DNA from: Acidovorax kalamii
Lineage (GTDB): Bacteria; Pseudomonadota; Gammaproteobacteria; Burkholderiales; Burkholderiaceae_C
Assembly (NCBI RefSeq): GCF_002245625.1
Contig: NZ_NOIG01000015.1
Coordinates: 58,612-122,611, forward strand
Length of the DNA stretch: 64,000 nucleotides
Direction of reading: 5' to 3'
Shown piece after piece: positions 29,350 to 38,084 of the stretch. The notes under the pieces are model-generated. The model worked only from the letters and a program-made list of their open reading frames with translations. It was not told where the DNA came from and searched no databases. How positions within the stretch are numbered: position 1 is the first letter of the stretch; every line of letters begins with the position of its first letter. The position numbers and the translations under genes were made by a program.

Positions 29350-30402
29350 ATGTATCCCAAGAACGCCTGGTACGTCGCCTGCACCCCCGACGAGATCGCC
29401 GAAAAGCCCCTGGGCCGCACCATCTGCGGCGAGAAGATCGTGTTCTACCGCCCCGCGCCCGACCAAGTCGCCGCGCTGGACGACTTCTGCCCCCACCGGG
29501 GTGCCCCGCTGTCGCTGGGCACGGTGTGCGAGGGCCACCTGCAGTGCGGCTACCACGGCCTGCGGGTGGAATGCACGGGCAAGTCGGTGTCCATGCCCGG
29601 CCAGCGTGTGCAGGGCTTTCCCAAGGCGCGTAGCTTTCCGGTGGTGGAGCGCTATGGCTTCATCTGGGTGTGGCCGGGTGACGCCGACAAGGCCGACCCC
29701 GCCACCATCCACCACCTGCCCTGGGCCAACAACCCCGAGTGGGCCTATGGCGGCGGGCTGTACCACATTGCCTGCGACTACCGCCTGATGATCGACAACC
29801 TGATGGACCTGACGCACGAGACCTATGTGCACTCCACCAGCATCGGCCAGAAGGAGATCGACGAGGTGCCCTGCAAGACCCGCGTGGAGGGCGACGAGGT
29901 CATCACCAGCCGCTTCATGGAAGGCATCCAGCCGCCGCCCTTCTGGCAGATGGCGCTGCGCATGAACGGCCTGCCCGACGACCAGCCGGTGGACCGCTGG
30001 CAGATCTGCCACTTCACACCGCCCAGCCATGTGCTGATCGAAGTGGGTGTGGCGCTGGCCGGCCACGGCGGCTACAACGCCCCGGCCGACAAGAAAGCAT
30101 CCAGCATCGTGGTGGACTTCATCACGCCCGAAACCGAAACGTCTATCCACTACTTCTGGGGCATGGCGCGCAACTTCAAGCCGCAGGACCCGTCGCTCAC
30201 CACCCAGATCCGCGACGGCCAGGGCAAAATTTTTGCCGAGGACCAGGACATGCTGGAACAGCAGCAACAAAACCTGCTGCGTTACCCTGACCGCAAGCTG
30301 CTCATGCTCAACATCGACGCGGGCGGCGTGCAGTCGCGCAAGATCCTGGACCGCATCCTGGCGGCCGAGCAGGCCCCCGCACCCCAGGCGGTGACCGCAT
30401 GA
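29350..30402 (+). CDS. vanA: Vanillate O-demethylase, oxygenase subunit
   Basis: A 350-residue Rieske non-haem iron oxygenase that demethylates vanillate to protocatechuate with release of formaldehyde. The Rieske centre ligands are Cys47-x-His49 (CPHRG) and Cys66-x2-His69 (CGYHG). The mononuclear iron site lies in NLMDLTHETYVHSTSIGQ. The start MYPKNAWYVA is the family N-terminus and AAAGAGAC precedes it. Its stop overlaps the vanB start by four bases. The product feeds the pmd operon on the other side of the transporter genes. Confidence 0.96.
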   Translation: MYPKNAWYVACTPDEIAEKPLGRTICGEKIVFYRPAPDQVAALDDFCPHRGAPLSLGTVCEGHLQCGYHGLRVECTGKSVSMPGQRVQGFPKARSFPVVERYGFIWVWPGDADKADPATIHHLPWANNPEWAYGGGLYHIACDYRLMIDNLMDLTHETYVHSTSIGQKEIDEVPCKTRVEGDEVITSRFMEGIQPPPFWQMALRMNGLPDDQPVDRWQICHFTPPSHVLIEVGVALAGHGGYNAPADKKASSIVVDFITPETETSIHYFWGMARNFKPQDPSLTTQIRDGQGKIFAEDQDMLEQQQQNLLRYPDRKLLMLNIDAGGVQSRKILDRILAAEQAPAPQAVTA

Positions 30403-31364
30403 CCGCGCAGGAAACCCTGCAGGTCCGCGTCGTCCAGAAGCGGACCGAAGCCGAAGGCATTGCCAGCTTTGAGCTGGCGCGCGTGGACGGCGCCGCGCTG
30501 CCCCCGTTCAGCGCGGGGTCGCACATCGACGTGCACGTTCCCGGTGGGCTGGTGCGCCAGTATTCGCTGTGCAATGCATCGCACGAGTCGCACCGCTACC
30601 GCATCGCCGTGCTGCGCGACGCGGCATCGCGCGGTGGCTCGGTGGCCATGCACGACAGCGTGCACGAGGGCGACGTGATCACCATCAGCACACCCCGCAA
30701 CCACTTTGCGCTGCACCCCGCGCAGCGCACCCTGCTGCTGGCGGGGGGCATCGGCGTGACGCCCCTGTTGTGCATGGCCGACCGGCTGGCCCGCACGGGC
30801 GCCGACTTTGCACTGCACTACTGCACCCGCTCGGTGGAGCGCACCGCGTTTGCCAGCGAGATTGCGGCATCGGCGATGGGCCCCCATGTGCACTTCCACT
30901 TCGACGCAGGCTCGCCCGAGCAGAAGCTGGACCTGGCCGCCGTGCTCGCCGCGCCCGGTGCGGACAAGCGCCTGTATGTGTGCGGCCCCGCAGGCTTCAT
31001 CGACCATGTGGTGACCACCGCCAAGGCCATGGGCTGGGCGCAGGACAACATCCACCTCGAATACTTTGGCGCCCCGGCGCAGGACACCTCGGGCGACCAG
31101 GGCTTTGAAGTGCGCATTGCCAGCACCGGCAAGGTCTACCCGATTGCAGCCGATGTGTCGGTGGTGGAGGCGCTGCGCAAGGAGGGCATCGACATCCTCA
31201 CATCCTGCGAGCAAGGCGTGTGTGGCACCTGCCTCACGCGCGTGCTGGAGGGCGAGGTGGATCACCGCGACATGTACCTGACGGACGAAGAAAAAGCCGC
31301 CAACGAACAGTTCATGCCCTGCTGCTCGCGCGCGCGCAGCAAGCTGCTGGTGCTGGATCTGTGA
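30399..31364 (+). CDS. vanB: Vanillate O-demethylase, reductase subunit
   Basis: A 321-residue phthalate-dioxygenase-reductase-type protein that passes electrons from NAD(P)H to VanA. The FMN domain has RQYSLCNAS, the NAD domain GGIGVTPLLCMADRL and VCGPAGFIDHV, and the C-terminal plant-type [2Fe-2S] domain has CEQGVCGTC with the fourth Cys in FMPCCSRA. It overlaps vanA by four bases and is followed by a strong terminator. Confidence 0.96.
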   Translation: MTAQETLQVRVVQKRTEAEGIASFELARVDGAALPPFSAGSHIDVHVPGGLVRQYSLCNASHESHRYRIAVLRDAASRGGSVAMHDSVHEGDVITISTPRNHFALHPAQRTLLLAGGIGVTPLLCMADRLARTGADFALHYCTRSVERTAFASEIAASAMGPHVHFHFDAGSPEQKLDLAAVLAAPGADKRLYVCGPAGFIDHVVTTAKAMGWAQDNIHLEYFGAPAQDTSGDQGFEVRIASTGKVYPIAADVSVVEALRKEGIDILTSCEQGVCGTCLTRVLEGEVDHRDMYLTDEEKAANEQFMPCCSRARSKLLVLDL

Positions 31365-31376
31365 GTGGCCCAAGCA

Positions 31377-31411
31377 AAAAAACGCTGCAACCGTGGGTTG
31401 CAGCGCCTTTT
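31377..31411 (+). terminator. Rho-independent terminator after vanAB
   Basis: CGCTGCAACC and GGTTGCAGCG form a perfect 10-bp stem with a 3-base loop, preceded by an A-run and followed by CCTTTT. Confidence 0.88.
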
Positions 31412-31420
31412 CCCTGAATG

Positions 31421-31480
31421 CTATCAAATAAATAGCTATCAGCGCTTATCCATCGAGCGCAGAAGCCATTTTTTAATCAA
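31421..31480 (+). repeat. ATAGCT-type dispersed repeat
   Basis: The copy reads CTATCAAATAAATAGCTATC, AGCGCTTATCCATCGAGCGC, AGAAGCCATTTTTT. It lies between the vanB terminator and the stop of the HPF-like gene. Confidence 0.8.
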
Positions 31481-31483
31481 ATT

Positions 31484-31834
31484 TCACTCCGCCACAGCCG
31501 CCCGGATGGTCTCGCGGCCGTTGCGGTCCTTCACGCGGCCCAGGTCGGTGTCGAGCGCGCGCGCCAGCTTGTCGGCCGCGCCGATGAAGGCGTTGGCCAT
31601 CTTGTCGGCGTCGTCGGTCACGGTGACGGGCTGGCGGCCGGTAACGCGCGCCTCGATGCGGCAGCGCTTGTCATTGGCGCCGGACTTGCCCGCATCCAGG
31701 TCGCTCAGAAACACCTCCAGCCGCGTCACATGGTCCTGAAAACGCGACAGCCGGCTCTTGCATTCGTCCGTGATCCAGCGGGCCAGTGATTCGCCGCCGT
31801 GGATGTGGTCGTCGGTGTTGACTTGTACTTGCAT
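31484..31834 (-). CDS. HPF/RaiA-family ribosome-associated protein
   Basis: A 116-residue protein matching the ribosome hibernation factor fold (beta-alpha-beta3-alpha): MQVQVNTDDHIHGGESLARW, SRLSRFQDHVTRLEVFLSD, CRIEARVTGRQPVTVT and ADKMANAFIGAADKLARALD. Such proteins bind the 30S decoding site and stabilise inactive ribosomes. It lacks the C-terminal dimerisation domain of long HPF, so it resembles the short RaiA/HPF forms. The start at 31834 removes 26 unconserved residues. Confidence 0.8.
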   Translation of the reverse strand: MQVQVNTDDHIHGGESLARWITDECKSRLSRFQDHVTRLEVFLSDLDAGKSGANDKRCRIEARVTGRQPVTVTDDADKMANAFIGAADKLARALDTDLGRVKDRNGRETIRAAVAE

Positions 31835-31933
31835 GGCGAGGGTCCTTCCTGATGAAGTTGCGAAGGCCCCATCATGGCACCGGCGTCCATACCCCCGGTA
31901 AACACATGTCAAAGGATGTTGAATTCGTCCGAT

Positions 31934-33946
31934 CTAGAGTTTGTCAAGCGACACGGCAGGTACCCAGGGCGCATCGGCAGGGAGCGCCCGGGCCTCGGCC
32001 ACACGCTCGCGCAGCCGGGTGGCGGCCAGGTCACCGGGCAGCCGCTCCAGCACCCGCGCCAGCTGCGCCTCGGCGCCGGGCCAGTCGCGCGCATGGAATG
32101 CGGTCAGCGCCGCGTTACTCGCCTCGCGCACCGTGGCGTCGTCGCAGGGCGTGAACACGCGCACAGGCTCGGTCTTGCCCTTGACGATCACATCGTCCAG
32201 CGCACGCAGCGCCACTGTCGGCGGCAGCTGCGCTGCGGTGGCGGCCGACAGCAGGACGCCGGTGCCAAACGCCTTGTTGGCGCCCTCCAGCCGTGCCGCC
32301 AGGTTCACCGCATCGCCAATCGCCGTGTACGAAAAGCGCTGGTCCGAGCCCACATTGCCCACCACCACGCGCCCCGTGTGCAGCCCGATGCGCATGTGGA
32401 TGGGTGGCAGGCCGCGCGCGGCCAGGCCTGCCACCAGCGCCTGCATGGCCTGCTGCATGGCAATGGCGGCGGCCACGGCGTGTTCGGCGTGCTGCGCATC
32501 GTCCAGCGGCGCCCCCCAGAAGGCCATCACGGCGTCGCCGATGAACTTGTCCAGCGTGCCGCCGGTGGCGTGCACGATGGGCGTCATCGCGTTGAAGTAG
32601 GCGGTGAGCACCTCCACCGTCTGGTCGGCACTGAGCTGCTCGGACAGCGTGGTGAAGCTAGCCAGGTCGGTGAACATGAGCGTGACCTCGCGCGACTCGC
32701 CGCCCAGGCGCATCAGCTCGGGCTGCGCGATGAGACGCTCCACCACGGCGGGCGGCACATACTGCGCAAACATCGCGCGCGTCTGGCGCGCGCGCTGGCG
32801 CACCGCCGCATAACCCGCCAGCGCCGCCCCGCCGTAGATCGCCGCTGTGGCCGCCGCAGGCAACAGCGGCGGCCACCACAGCTGAAACCGCGCAAACAGC
32901 CACCACGAACCCAGCGCGATGGCCCCCACCAGCACGGCCGCCAGCGCCGCCGCACCGGCCAGGGGCAGCCTGCGGTTGCCCCACAGCAACACGGGCAGCA
33001 CCAGCAGCACCAGGGCCAGTGACCAGCTTTCGTGCACGCTGCGCAGCCCCCCGCCCGTGAGGTAGTTGTCCACCAGCGTGGCCTGAAGTTCCACGCCGGG
33101 GAACAGGCGCTCGCCGCCCGCCGTGCCAAACGGCGAGTTGAACAGATCGGCCTGCGACCGCGTCAGCTCGGTGGCCGTGCGCGCTGAGCGCCCCACGAGC
33201 ACGATCTTGTTCTTGAAAAAGCCCGCGGGCAGCAGGCCCGGCTCCAGCGCCTGGTAGTACGAGCGCGTGTCGAAGGTGCCGCGCGCCCCTCGGTAGCCAA
33301 TCCAGTCGAAATGGCGCAGCGCGGGCCGCTGCTGGCCGCGCGCCTCGGCCGCGCGCTGGGCCAGCCGCAGCGCAAAACTCTCGCGCGCCACCGGGGCGCG
33401 GCGCACCACAAAGTCGTCGTCCGGCTCCACCCCGGCATCGCCCGCGTCGGCGCCCGCATCCAGAAAGCGCTGCAGCGGCAACACGTCGAGCCAGAGCGCG
33501 GCGTTGCTGCTGTCGATCTTCTCGCGCGTGGCGGCCAGCACCACCGGGCCCGCCTCGGCAATGGCACGGTCCAGGGCCGCGTCCTCGGCCTCGGTGGAGG
33601 GATCGGCAAACACCACATCAAACCCCACGGCAGCGGCGCCGTCAGCATGCAAGCGCTGCAACAGGGCTGCATGTACGCTGCGCGGGAAGGGCCAGGGCTG
33701 CTGCAGCTCCTGGAAGGTGGGCTCGTCAATCGCCAGGATCACCACCGGCAGCGTGCTGCGCTGTGGCGCCACCAGCGCAGTGAGCACGTCAAAGGTCTTG
33801 AACTCCAGCAGATGCCAGGTGCGCGTGAAGGTGGCGGCGCCCACCAGCAGCAGCGCCAGCAGACAGGCCGCCAGGGGCCACCAAGGCTGGCTGCGCCAGG
33901 TGGCGGGCGAGGCCCGGTCAGAAGCGGTAGCGGGCGTCCAGGACAT
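31934..33946 (-). CDS. CHASE2-domain adenylate/guanylate cyclase
   Basis: A 670-residue membrane receptor. One helix (about 22-42) leads into a periplasmic CHASE2 domain (about 45-300; VILAIDEPTFQEL, AAVGFDVVFADPS, KIVLVGRSARTAT). Three helices (about 308-385) follow, then a class III cyclase domain (about 425-610). The metal Asp residues are in MFTDLASF and IGDAVMAFWG; the transition-state Asn/Arg are in NLAARLEG. A short helical tail ends the protein. It should make cAMP or a related nucleotide in response to a periplasmic signal. It begins 29 bases inside the end of the FecR-barrel gene, so the two are translationally coupled. Confidence 0.93.
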   Translation of the reverse strand: MSWTPATASDRASPATWRSQPWWPLAACLLALLLVGAATFTRTWHLLEFKTFDVLTALVAPQRSTLPVVILAIDEPTFQELQQPWPFPRSVHAALLQRLHADGAAAVGFDVVFADPSTEAEDAALDRAIAEAGPVVLAATREKIDSSNAALWLDVLPLQRFLDAGADAGDAGVEPDDDFVVRRAPVARESFALRLAQRAAEARGQQRPALRHFDWIGYRGARGTFDTRSYYQALEPGLLPAGFFKNKIVLVGRSARTATELTRSQADLFNSPFGTAGGERLFPGVELQATLVDNYLTGGGLRSVHESWSLALVLLVLPVLLWGNRRLPLAGAAALAAVLVGAIALGSWWLFARFQLWWPPLLPAAATAAIYGGAALAGYAAVRQRARQTRAMFAQYVPPAVVERLIAQPELMRLGGESREVTLMFTDLASFTTLSEQLSADQTVEVLTAYFNAMTPIVHATGGTLDKFIGDAVMAFWGAPLDDAQHAEHAVAAAIAMQQAMQALVAGLAARGLPPIHMRIGLHTGRVVVGNVGSDQRFSYTAIGDAVNLAARLEGANKAFGTGVLLSAATAAQLPPTVALRALDDVIVKGKTEPVRVFTPCDDATVREASNAALTAFHARDWPGAEAQLARVLERLPGDLAATRLRERVAEARALPADAPWVPAVSLDKL

Positions 33947-36900
33947 AGCGGGTCTTGCGGCGGTCTGACTTGGGCGCCCACAGGTTCATGGCAGCCACAC
34001 CCACCACCCAGTGTTTGTCCTGCGACTCCCAGTACCCCATCAGGTCCACGCCCCAGCCGGGTGCGATGCGCGTGAGGTTTTCCTTGTCCTCAAACCGCTC
34101 TGACCGGTACACCGCCCGGCCACTGACATAGAAGCGCTGCGGGCCGACCCAGGTGGCGCCCAGCACGGCCGTGTGGCGCGGGATGTAGGGGATACGGCCC
34201 ACGGCCCCGTCGGCGTCGTAGCTGCGGCTTTCGCTGCCCTGGTACAGATATTTGGCATAGCCTGACCAGCGGCGGCTGAACATGTGGTTGACACCTGCGC
34301 CCAGGGTCTTGAGCGTGCCGGAGTCGAAGCTGGGTGTGTCTTCCAGCAGGTCGGTGGTCGAGAGGTTGACCATCTGCGCGTTGCGCATTTCTTCGAGGAA
34401 CGGCAGGCTGGGCGTGCGCAGGTCCACGCCCACGGTGCCGGGGTTGCGCACCCGCAGGTGGTCGGCCCGCAGGCTCACAAAGGTGCTCTGGCCCAGCGCC
34501 ATGCCCAGCTGCGCCACCACACGCTTGTGGCGGCCGCCCGCTTCGACCAGGCGGTCCTCCACCGGAATGCCCGCCGTCTCCACGCTGGTGAGGGTGGACA
34601 CACTGAGCGGCCGCAACCAGTCCTGGTAGGCCATGCGCACCGTGGTGCCTGCGGCAGGCTGCCACACCAGGCCCACGCGGGGCGTGACTACCCGTTCCAT
34701 CTCGGCGCGACGTGCCTGCTCTTCGCTCAGGTGGTCCAGATTCACCAGGTAGCTTTGCGTCAGGCCGTCCACCCGGTGGCGAATTTGCTGCAGGCCGAGG
34801 GCCGCGTCCAGATTCCATGCCGCATCCAGGCGCTGGGTGGTGGCCAGGGTCAGGCCGGTGTAGCGGCGGTCCACGTTGTTGTAGCCGGCCACCAGAAGAG
34901 AGTCGCGGAAGGGGCCCACCCCCGGGATGTCGGCCGCCACGGCGGCCTCGCCTGCGATCAGGTTGTGCTGGCGCTCGCGCACATGCTCCAGCGCCACGCT
35001 CCAGCGGCTGCCGGGGGCGGTGTCCACCGTGTGGCGCAGTTGCAGGTCGTTGAACTGTTTCTGGGGCAGGCTGCTCACGCCCATCAGGCTGACAAACGGC
35101 GGCTCCAGGTACAGCGTGGGGTAACGCTGCAGCAGGATGTGCTCCATGCTGCGGCCGAGCTTGATCCAGGTCTGCTCGGTGGGCCCCCAGCGGTAGGCCA
35201 GGCCCACGGCGCCCTGGGTGCTCTGGTTGTCCAGCGCGGTCTCGAACAGGTTCTGGCTGGCCAGGCGCATGTCGAACTGGTTCACATAGGCAAACAGGTT
35301 GATGCGTTCGGTGGGCTGCATGCCCGCGCCAATGGTGACGGCACGCGCCCGCACATCGCCATAACCTCCGCGCACAGCGGGCGCGTTGTTGACCTGCAGA
35401 TCAAACGGGAACTCGCTCGCACGGGCCGACTGGGCCTTGAAGAACCACGACACGGGCACATGGGTGTTGTTCATGCCGTTGAGCGTGACGGCGGGGGCCC
35501 GCATGCGGTAGAGGTCGCGGTCCAGCGTCACCCCCACGGCCCCATGCGCCCCCGGCTGCTGCAGAAGCGAGGAGTACCGCTGGCTCGCGCCAAACGCCAT
35601 GGGGTCAGTCAGAAAGCCCTGGAACAGCGCAGAGTTCTTGTTGAACTCGCCCGCATAGCGGTCCGCCATGAACAAGTGACTGCCGCCCCAGTACGGATAA
35701 AAGCTCTGCTGCGCCAGTTCCAGCGCCCAGTCCTCCATGCCAAAAAAGGCCAGCGACGCACCCAGGTTGGCGCTGCCCTTCTGGTCGTTGGCGACTTGGT
35801 TGAGTGACTTGAGGTAGGGCATGCGCTGCACCGCAGCGCGCGCGGCTTCCACAGCCTCGCCGGGCTGGAACAGGTCGGTGTGGATCTGCGCCAGCAGCAT
35901 GTGGGGCACAGGGTCCTTGTCGTCCAGCACGATGGCCTGGTGCAGGGTGGACAGCGCATCCTGGTGGCGGCCCAGCTGGTAGTAGGCGACGGCCGTCCAG
36001 GTCTTGGCACGGGCATAGCGCGGCTCCATCACGCCCGCGCGCAAGAACGCATCCAGCGCGGCCTGCGGGTGGCCCTGCTTGAGGTGCAGCAGGCCCTGGC
36101 CGGTGAGCGCCACATAGTCCGCCGGGTTGTCGCCCAGGGCCGTGGCAAAGGCCGCACCGGCTTCGGTGAACTCGTTCACAAAGGTTTCGAGTGTGCCCAG
36201 CTCACCCCAGGCGCCGGGCTGCTGGGGCGACAGCGCCAGTGCGCGTTGCAGGTTCTCGCGGGCGGGGCGGGGGTCTTCGCGCTCCACATGCGCGCTGCCC
36301 AGGCCCTGCCAGGCACGCGCATCGCCAGCGGCCAGCTGCGTGGCCTCGGTGTAGGCGGCCAGCGTGGCGGGCGCATCGCCCCGGCGCCGGGCCAGTTCGG
36401 CACGCACCAGCGCCACTTCGGCATGGGCCGTGGCCTGCACGGGGGCCAGCGCGGCGCTGGCCTCGTCCACACGGTCGCTCAGCATCAGCACACGGGCCCG
36501 CTGGGCCGTCAGCGCGGAGTGGGCGGGCCAGCGCTGCAAAGCCGTGCGCAGCGTGTCGGCGGCTGCGGCGCCTTCGCCCTCCACCAGCTGCACGTCGGAC
36601 TGCATGAGCCAGGCGGGGAGCGGCGCCGCAGGTTGCGCTACCTGGCGGGCCAGTTGCTCGCGCGCGGCCAGCAGGTCGCCCGCCTGCAGGGCAATGGCCG
36701 CGTCCATCACCGCCAGCCAGGCGGCGGGGGCGCCGCTACTGCGGGCCTGGGCCAGGGCGGCGCGTGCAGCGGCCAGGTCGCGGGCCGCGAGCGCGGTGCG
36801 CACCGGGGCCAGGGTGTCGGGCACGGGCTCGGCGGCCAGGTGGGGCAGCGGGTCGGCGCGCAGCGCATTCACCCACTGGATGCGGTCGCGCGGCTGGCTC

Positions 36901-37484
36901 AGCACCAGCTTGACCGGGGCCTTGCCCACTTCGGCCACGGCGGCTTCGTTGGCGCCCACCGATACCGCGCCCTGTGCGTTGGAGAACTCCACAGTGCCCG
37001 AGAGCACCGTGATCAGCGTGCGCCCATCGTCCTCCACGCTGATGTCCCAATCTGTGCCACGGATCGCAGCCGTGGCCGCAGGGGTCTCCAGGTTCAGGCG
37101 GCTGCCATCGGCGCGTTTGGTCTGGGTCCAGGCGCGGCCCGCATTGAGCAGCAAGGTGGTCACCGGCTGGGCGGGGGTGGCCACGCCCTTGACCTGCAGC
37201 ACCGTGTTCTGGTGCAGGCGCAGTTGTGTGTCGTCGGCAAACAGCAGCGCCATGCGCGCGGCCTGGCGCGTGCGCACAAAGTCGCCCGTGGCCAGCGGCT
37301 GCGCCAGGCGCGCGGGGCCCCAGTCGGCCGCAGCGGCGGCGCGCTGGTCGCCCGTGCCTTGCAGGCTCACGATCTCGGCGGCGGCACCTGGAGGCACAAC
37401 GGCCTGGGCGAACTGGGGCCAGGCCATGGCGGCCAGTGCCGCAAGCGTGGTGAGAGCGGGCAGGCGATTTTTCTTTTGGTGCAT
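33918..37484 (-). CDS. FecR domain, TPR array and outer-membrane beta-barrel fusion protein
   Basis: A 1188-residue exported protein. The signal peptide is residues 1-28 (cleaved after AQA). A FecR-type domain (about 55-190) has LLLNAGRAWTQTK, TAAIRGTDWDISVE and LSGTVEFSN. A TPR-rich region (about 215-570) includes ARAWQGLGSAHVEREDPRPA and AYYQLGRHQDALSTLHQAIV. Residues of about 640-1188 consist of alternating aromatic strands (YKYLYQ-like turns, WVGVAAMNLW-type ends) and finish in DARYRF, the terminal aromatic typical of outer-membrane barrels. I infer that the protein is anchored in the outer membrane with its FecR and TPR parts in the periplasm. The downstream CHASE2 cyclase overlaps it by 29 bases. 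FecR next to CHASE2 cyclases is known; the attached barrel is unusual. Confidence 0.85.
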   Translation of the reverse strand: MHQKKNRLPALTTLAALAAMAWPQFAQAVVPPGAAAEIVSLQGTGDQRAAAAADWGPARLAQPLATGDFVRTRQAARMALLFADDTQLRLHQNTVLQVKGVATPAQPVTTLLLNAGRAWTQTKRADGSRLNLETPAATAAIRGTDWDISVEDDGRTLITVLSGTVEFSNAQGAVSVGANEAAVAEVGKAPVKLVLSQPRDRIQWVNALRADPLPHLAAEPVPDTLAPVRTALAARDLAAARAALAQARSSGAPAAWLAVMDAAIALQAGDLLAAREQLARQVAQPAAPLPAWLMQSDVQLVEGEGAAAADTLRTALQRWPAHSALTAQRARVLMLSDRVDEASAALAPVQATAHAEVALVRAELARRRGDAPATLAAYTEATQLAAGDARAWQGLGSAHVEREDPRPARENLQRALALSPQQPGAWGELGTLETFVNEFTEAGAAFATALGDNPADYVALTGQGLLHLKQGHPQAALDAFLRAGVMEPRYARAKTWTAVAYYQLGRHQDALSTLHQAIVLDDKDPVPHMLLAQIHTDLFQPGEAVEAARAAVQRMPYLKSLNQVANDQKGSANLGASLAFFGMEDWALELAQQSFYPYWGGSHLFMADRYAGEFNKNSALFQGFLTDPMAFGASQRYSSLLQQPGAHGAVGVTLDRDLYRMRAPAVTLNGMNNTHVPVSWFFKAQSARASEFPFDLQVNNAPAVRGGYGDVRARAVTIGAGMQPTERINLFAYVNQFDMRLASQNLFETALDNQSTQGAVGLAYRWGPTEQTWIKLGRSMEHILLQRYPTLYLEPPFVSLMGVSSLPQKQFNDLQLRHTVDTAPGSRWSVALEHVRERQHNLIAGEAAVAADIPGVGPFRDSLLVAGYNNVDRRYTGLTLATTQRLDAAWNLDAALGLQQIRHRVDGLTQSYLVNLDHLSEEQARRAEMERVVTPRVGLVWQPAAGTTVRMAYQDWLRPLSVSTLTSVETAGIPVEDRLVEAGGRHKRVVAQLGMALGQSTFVSLRADHLRVRNPGTVGVDLRTPSLPFLEEMRNAQMVNLSTTDLLEDTPSFDSGTLKTLGAGVNHMFSRRWSGYAKYLYQGSESRSYDADGAVGRIPYIPRHTAVLGATWVGPQRFYVSGRAVYRSERFEDKENLTRIAPGWGVDLMGYWESQDKHWVVGVAAMNLWAPKSDRRKTRYVLDARYRF

Positions 37485-37530
37485 GTGGGGCTTTCGCGGA
37501 AGGCAGGAAACACATCAACTTCGCCGGGGC

Positions 37531-37806
37531 CTCAGAGCCTGTTCAAAGCCTTTTTGGAGTCGCACAAGTACCTTGCCGGGATGGGATGCTAGGCGCGGTG
37601 CGCAGTGGATAGCCTGGCTATCCACAAGCGCCGCAACGCCGCAGACCGCCCGGCAAGGCACTTGCCCGAAGGGTTGGAGTGAAATCGGGCGATTGGAAGC
37701 CTCGGCGGCTTGCATGGGCATGAGCCCATGCGGCGCATCCGAAGCTTCCACTCATCCCGATTGCACTCCAATGCGATCTCCAAAAAGGCTTTGAACAGGC
37801 TCTCAG
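37531..37806. repeat. Composite palindromic element, copy 1 (276 bp)
   Basis: Outer inverted repeats (26 identical bases, 37534-37559 and 37778-37803) start CTCAGAGCCTG and end CAGGCTCTCAG. Inside are two hairpins. The first spans 37566-37663 with GTGGATAGCC-T-GGCTATCCAC at its tip and conserved CTAGGCGC and GCAACG flanks. The second spans 37674-37771 with CATGGGC-ATGA-GCCCATG at its tip. A related 167-bp copy is at 50737-50903. There is no open frame and no clear target duplication. It lies just upstream of the FecR-barrel gene. Confidence 0.85.
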
Positions 37807-37918
37807 CACCCGGCAAACAGAAATTATCGCGAGCGCCCTGCGCTCCAGCCCCTTGGCGCGCGGGCCTCTGCCGCGCGTTTCATGAAGAAAGCCACATTTC
37901 GTAGCACCGCGTAACAGA

Positions 37919-37962
37919 CGAAAGGGCCGCGCAGCGGCGAAGCCTGCCCCGCACGGCCCTTT
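37919..37962. other. Hairpin in the 37.8-38.1 kb gap
   Basis: GAAAGGGCCG and CGGCCCTTTC form a perfect 10-bp stem over a 24-base loop. No T-run follows. The rest of 37807-38084 shows nothing I can assign except weak GC-rich sequence before the next gene. Confidence 0.5.
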
Positions 37963-38084
37963 CCTACAGACGGCCCAAGAAGGCGGTGATACAAACAAAC
38001 CCGTGGGGGCCTTTCGCCCCTCCCTCCACCCCCTTCTTCTTGTTGCCCGCCACGCCCTGCGTGTGCCGCCCGGAGCCTTTTGCC

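Noticed and set aside
37531..37806. Insertion sequence ends (terminal inverted repeats of an IS)
   Set aside because: There is no transposase frame inside, and the flanks (CCTC-type left, CAGC-type right) show no target duplication. A non-autonomous element is not excluded.
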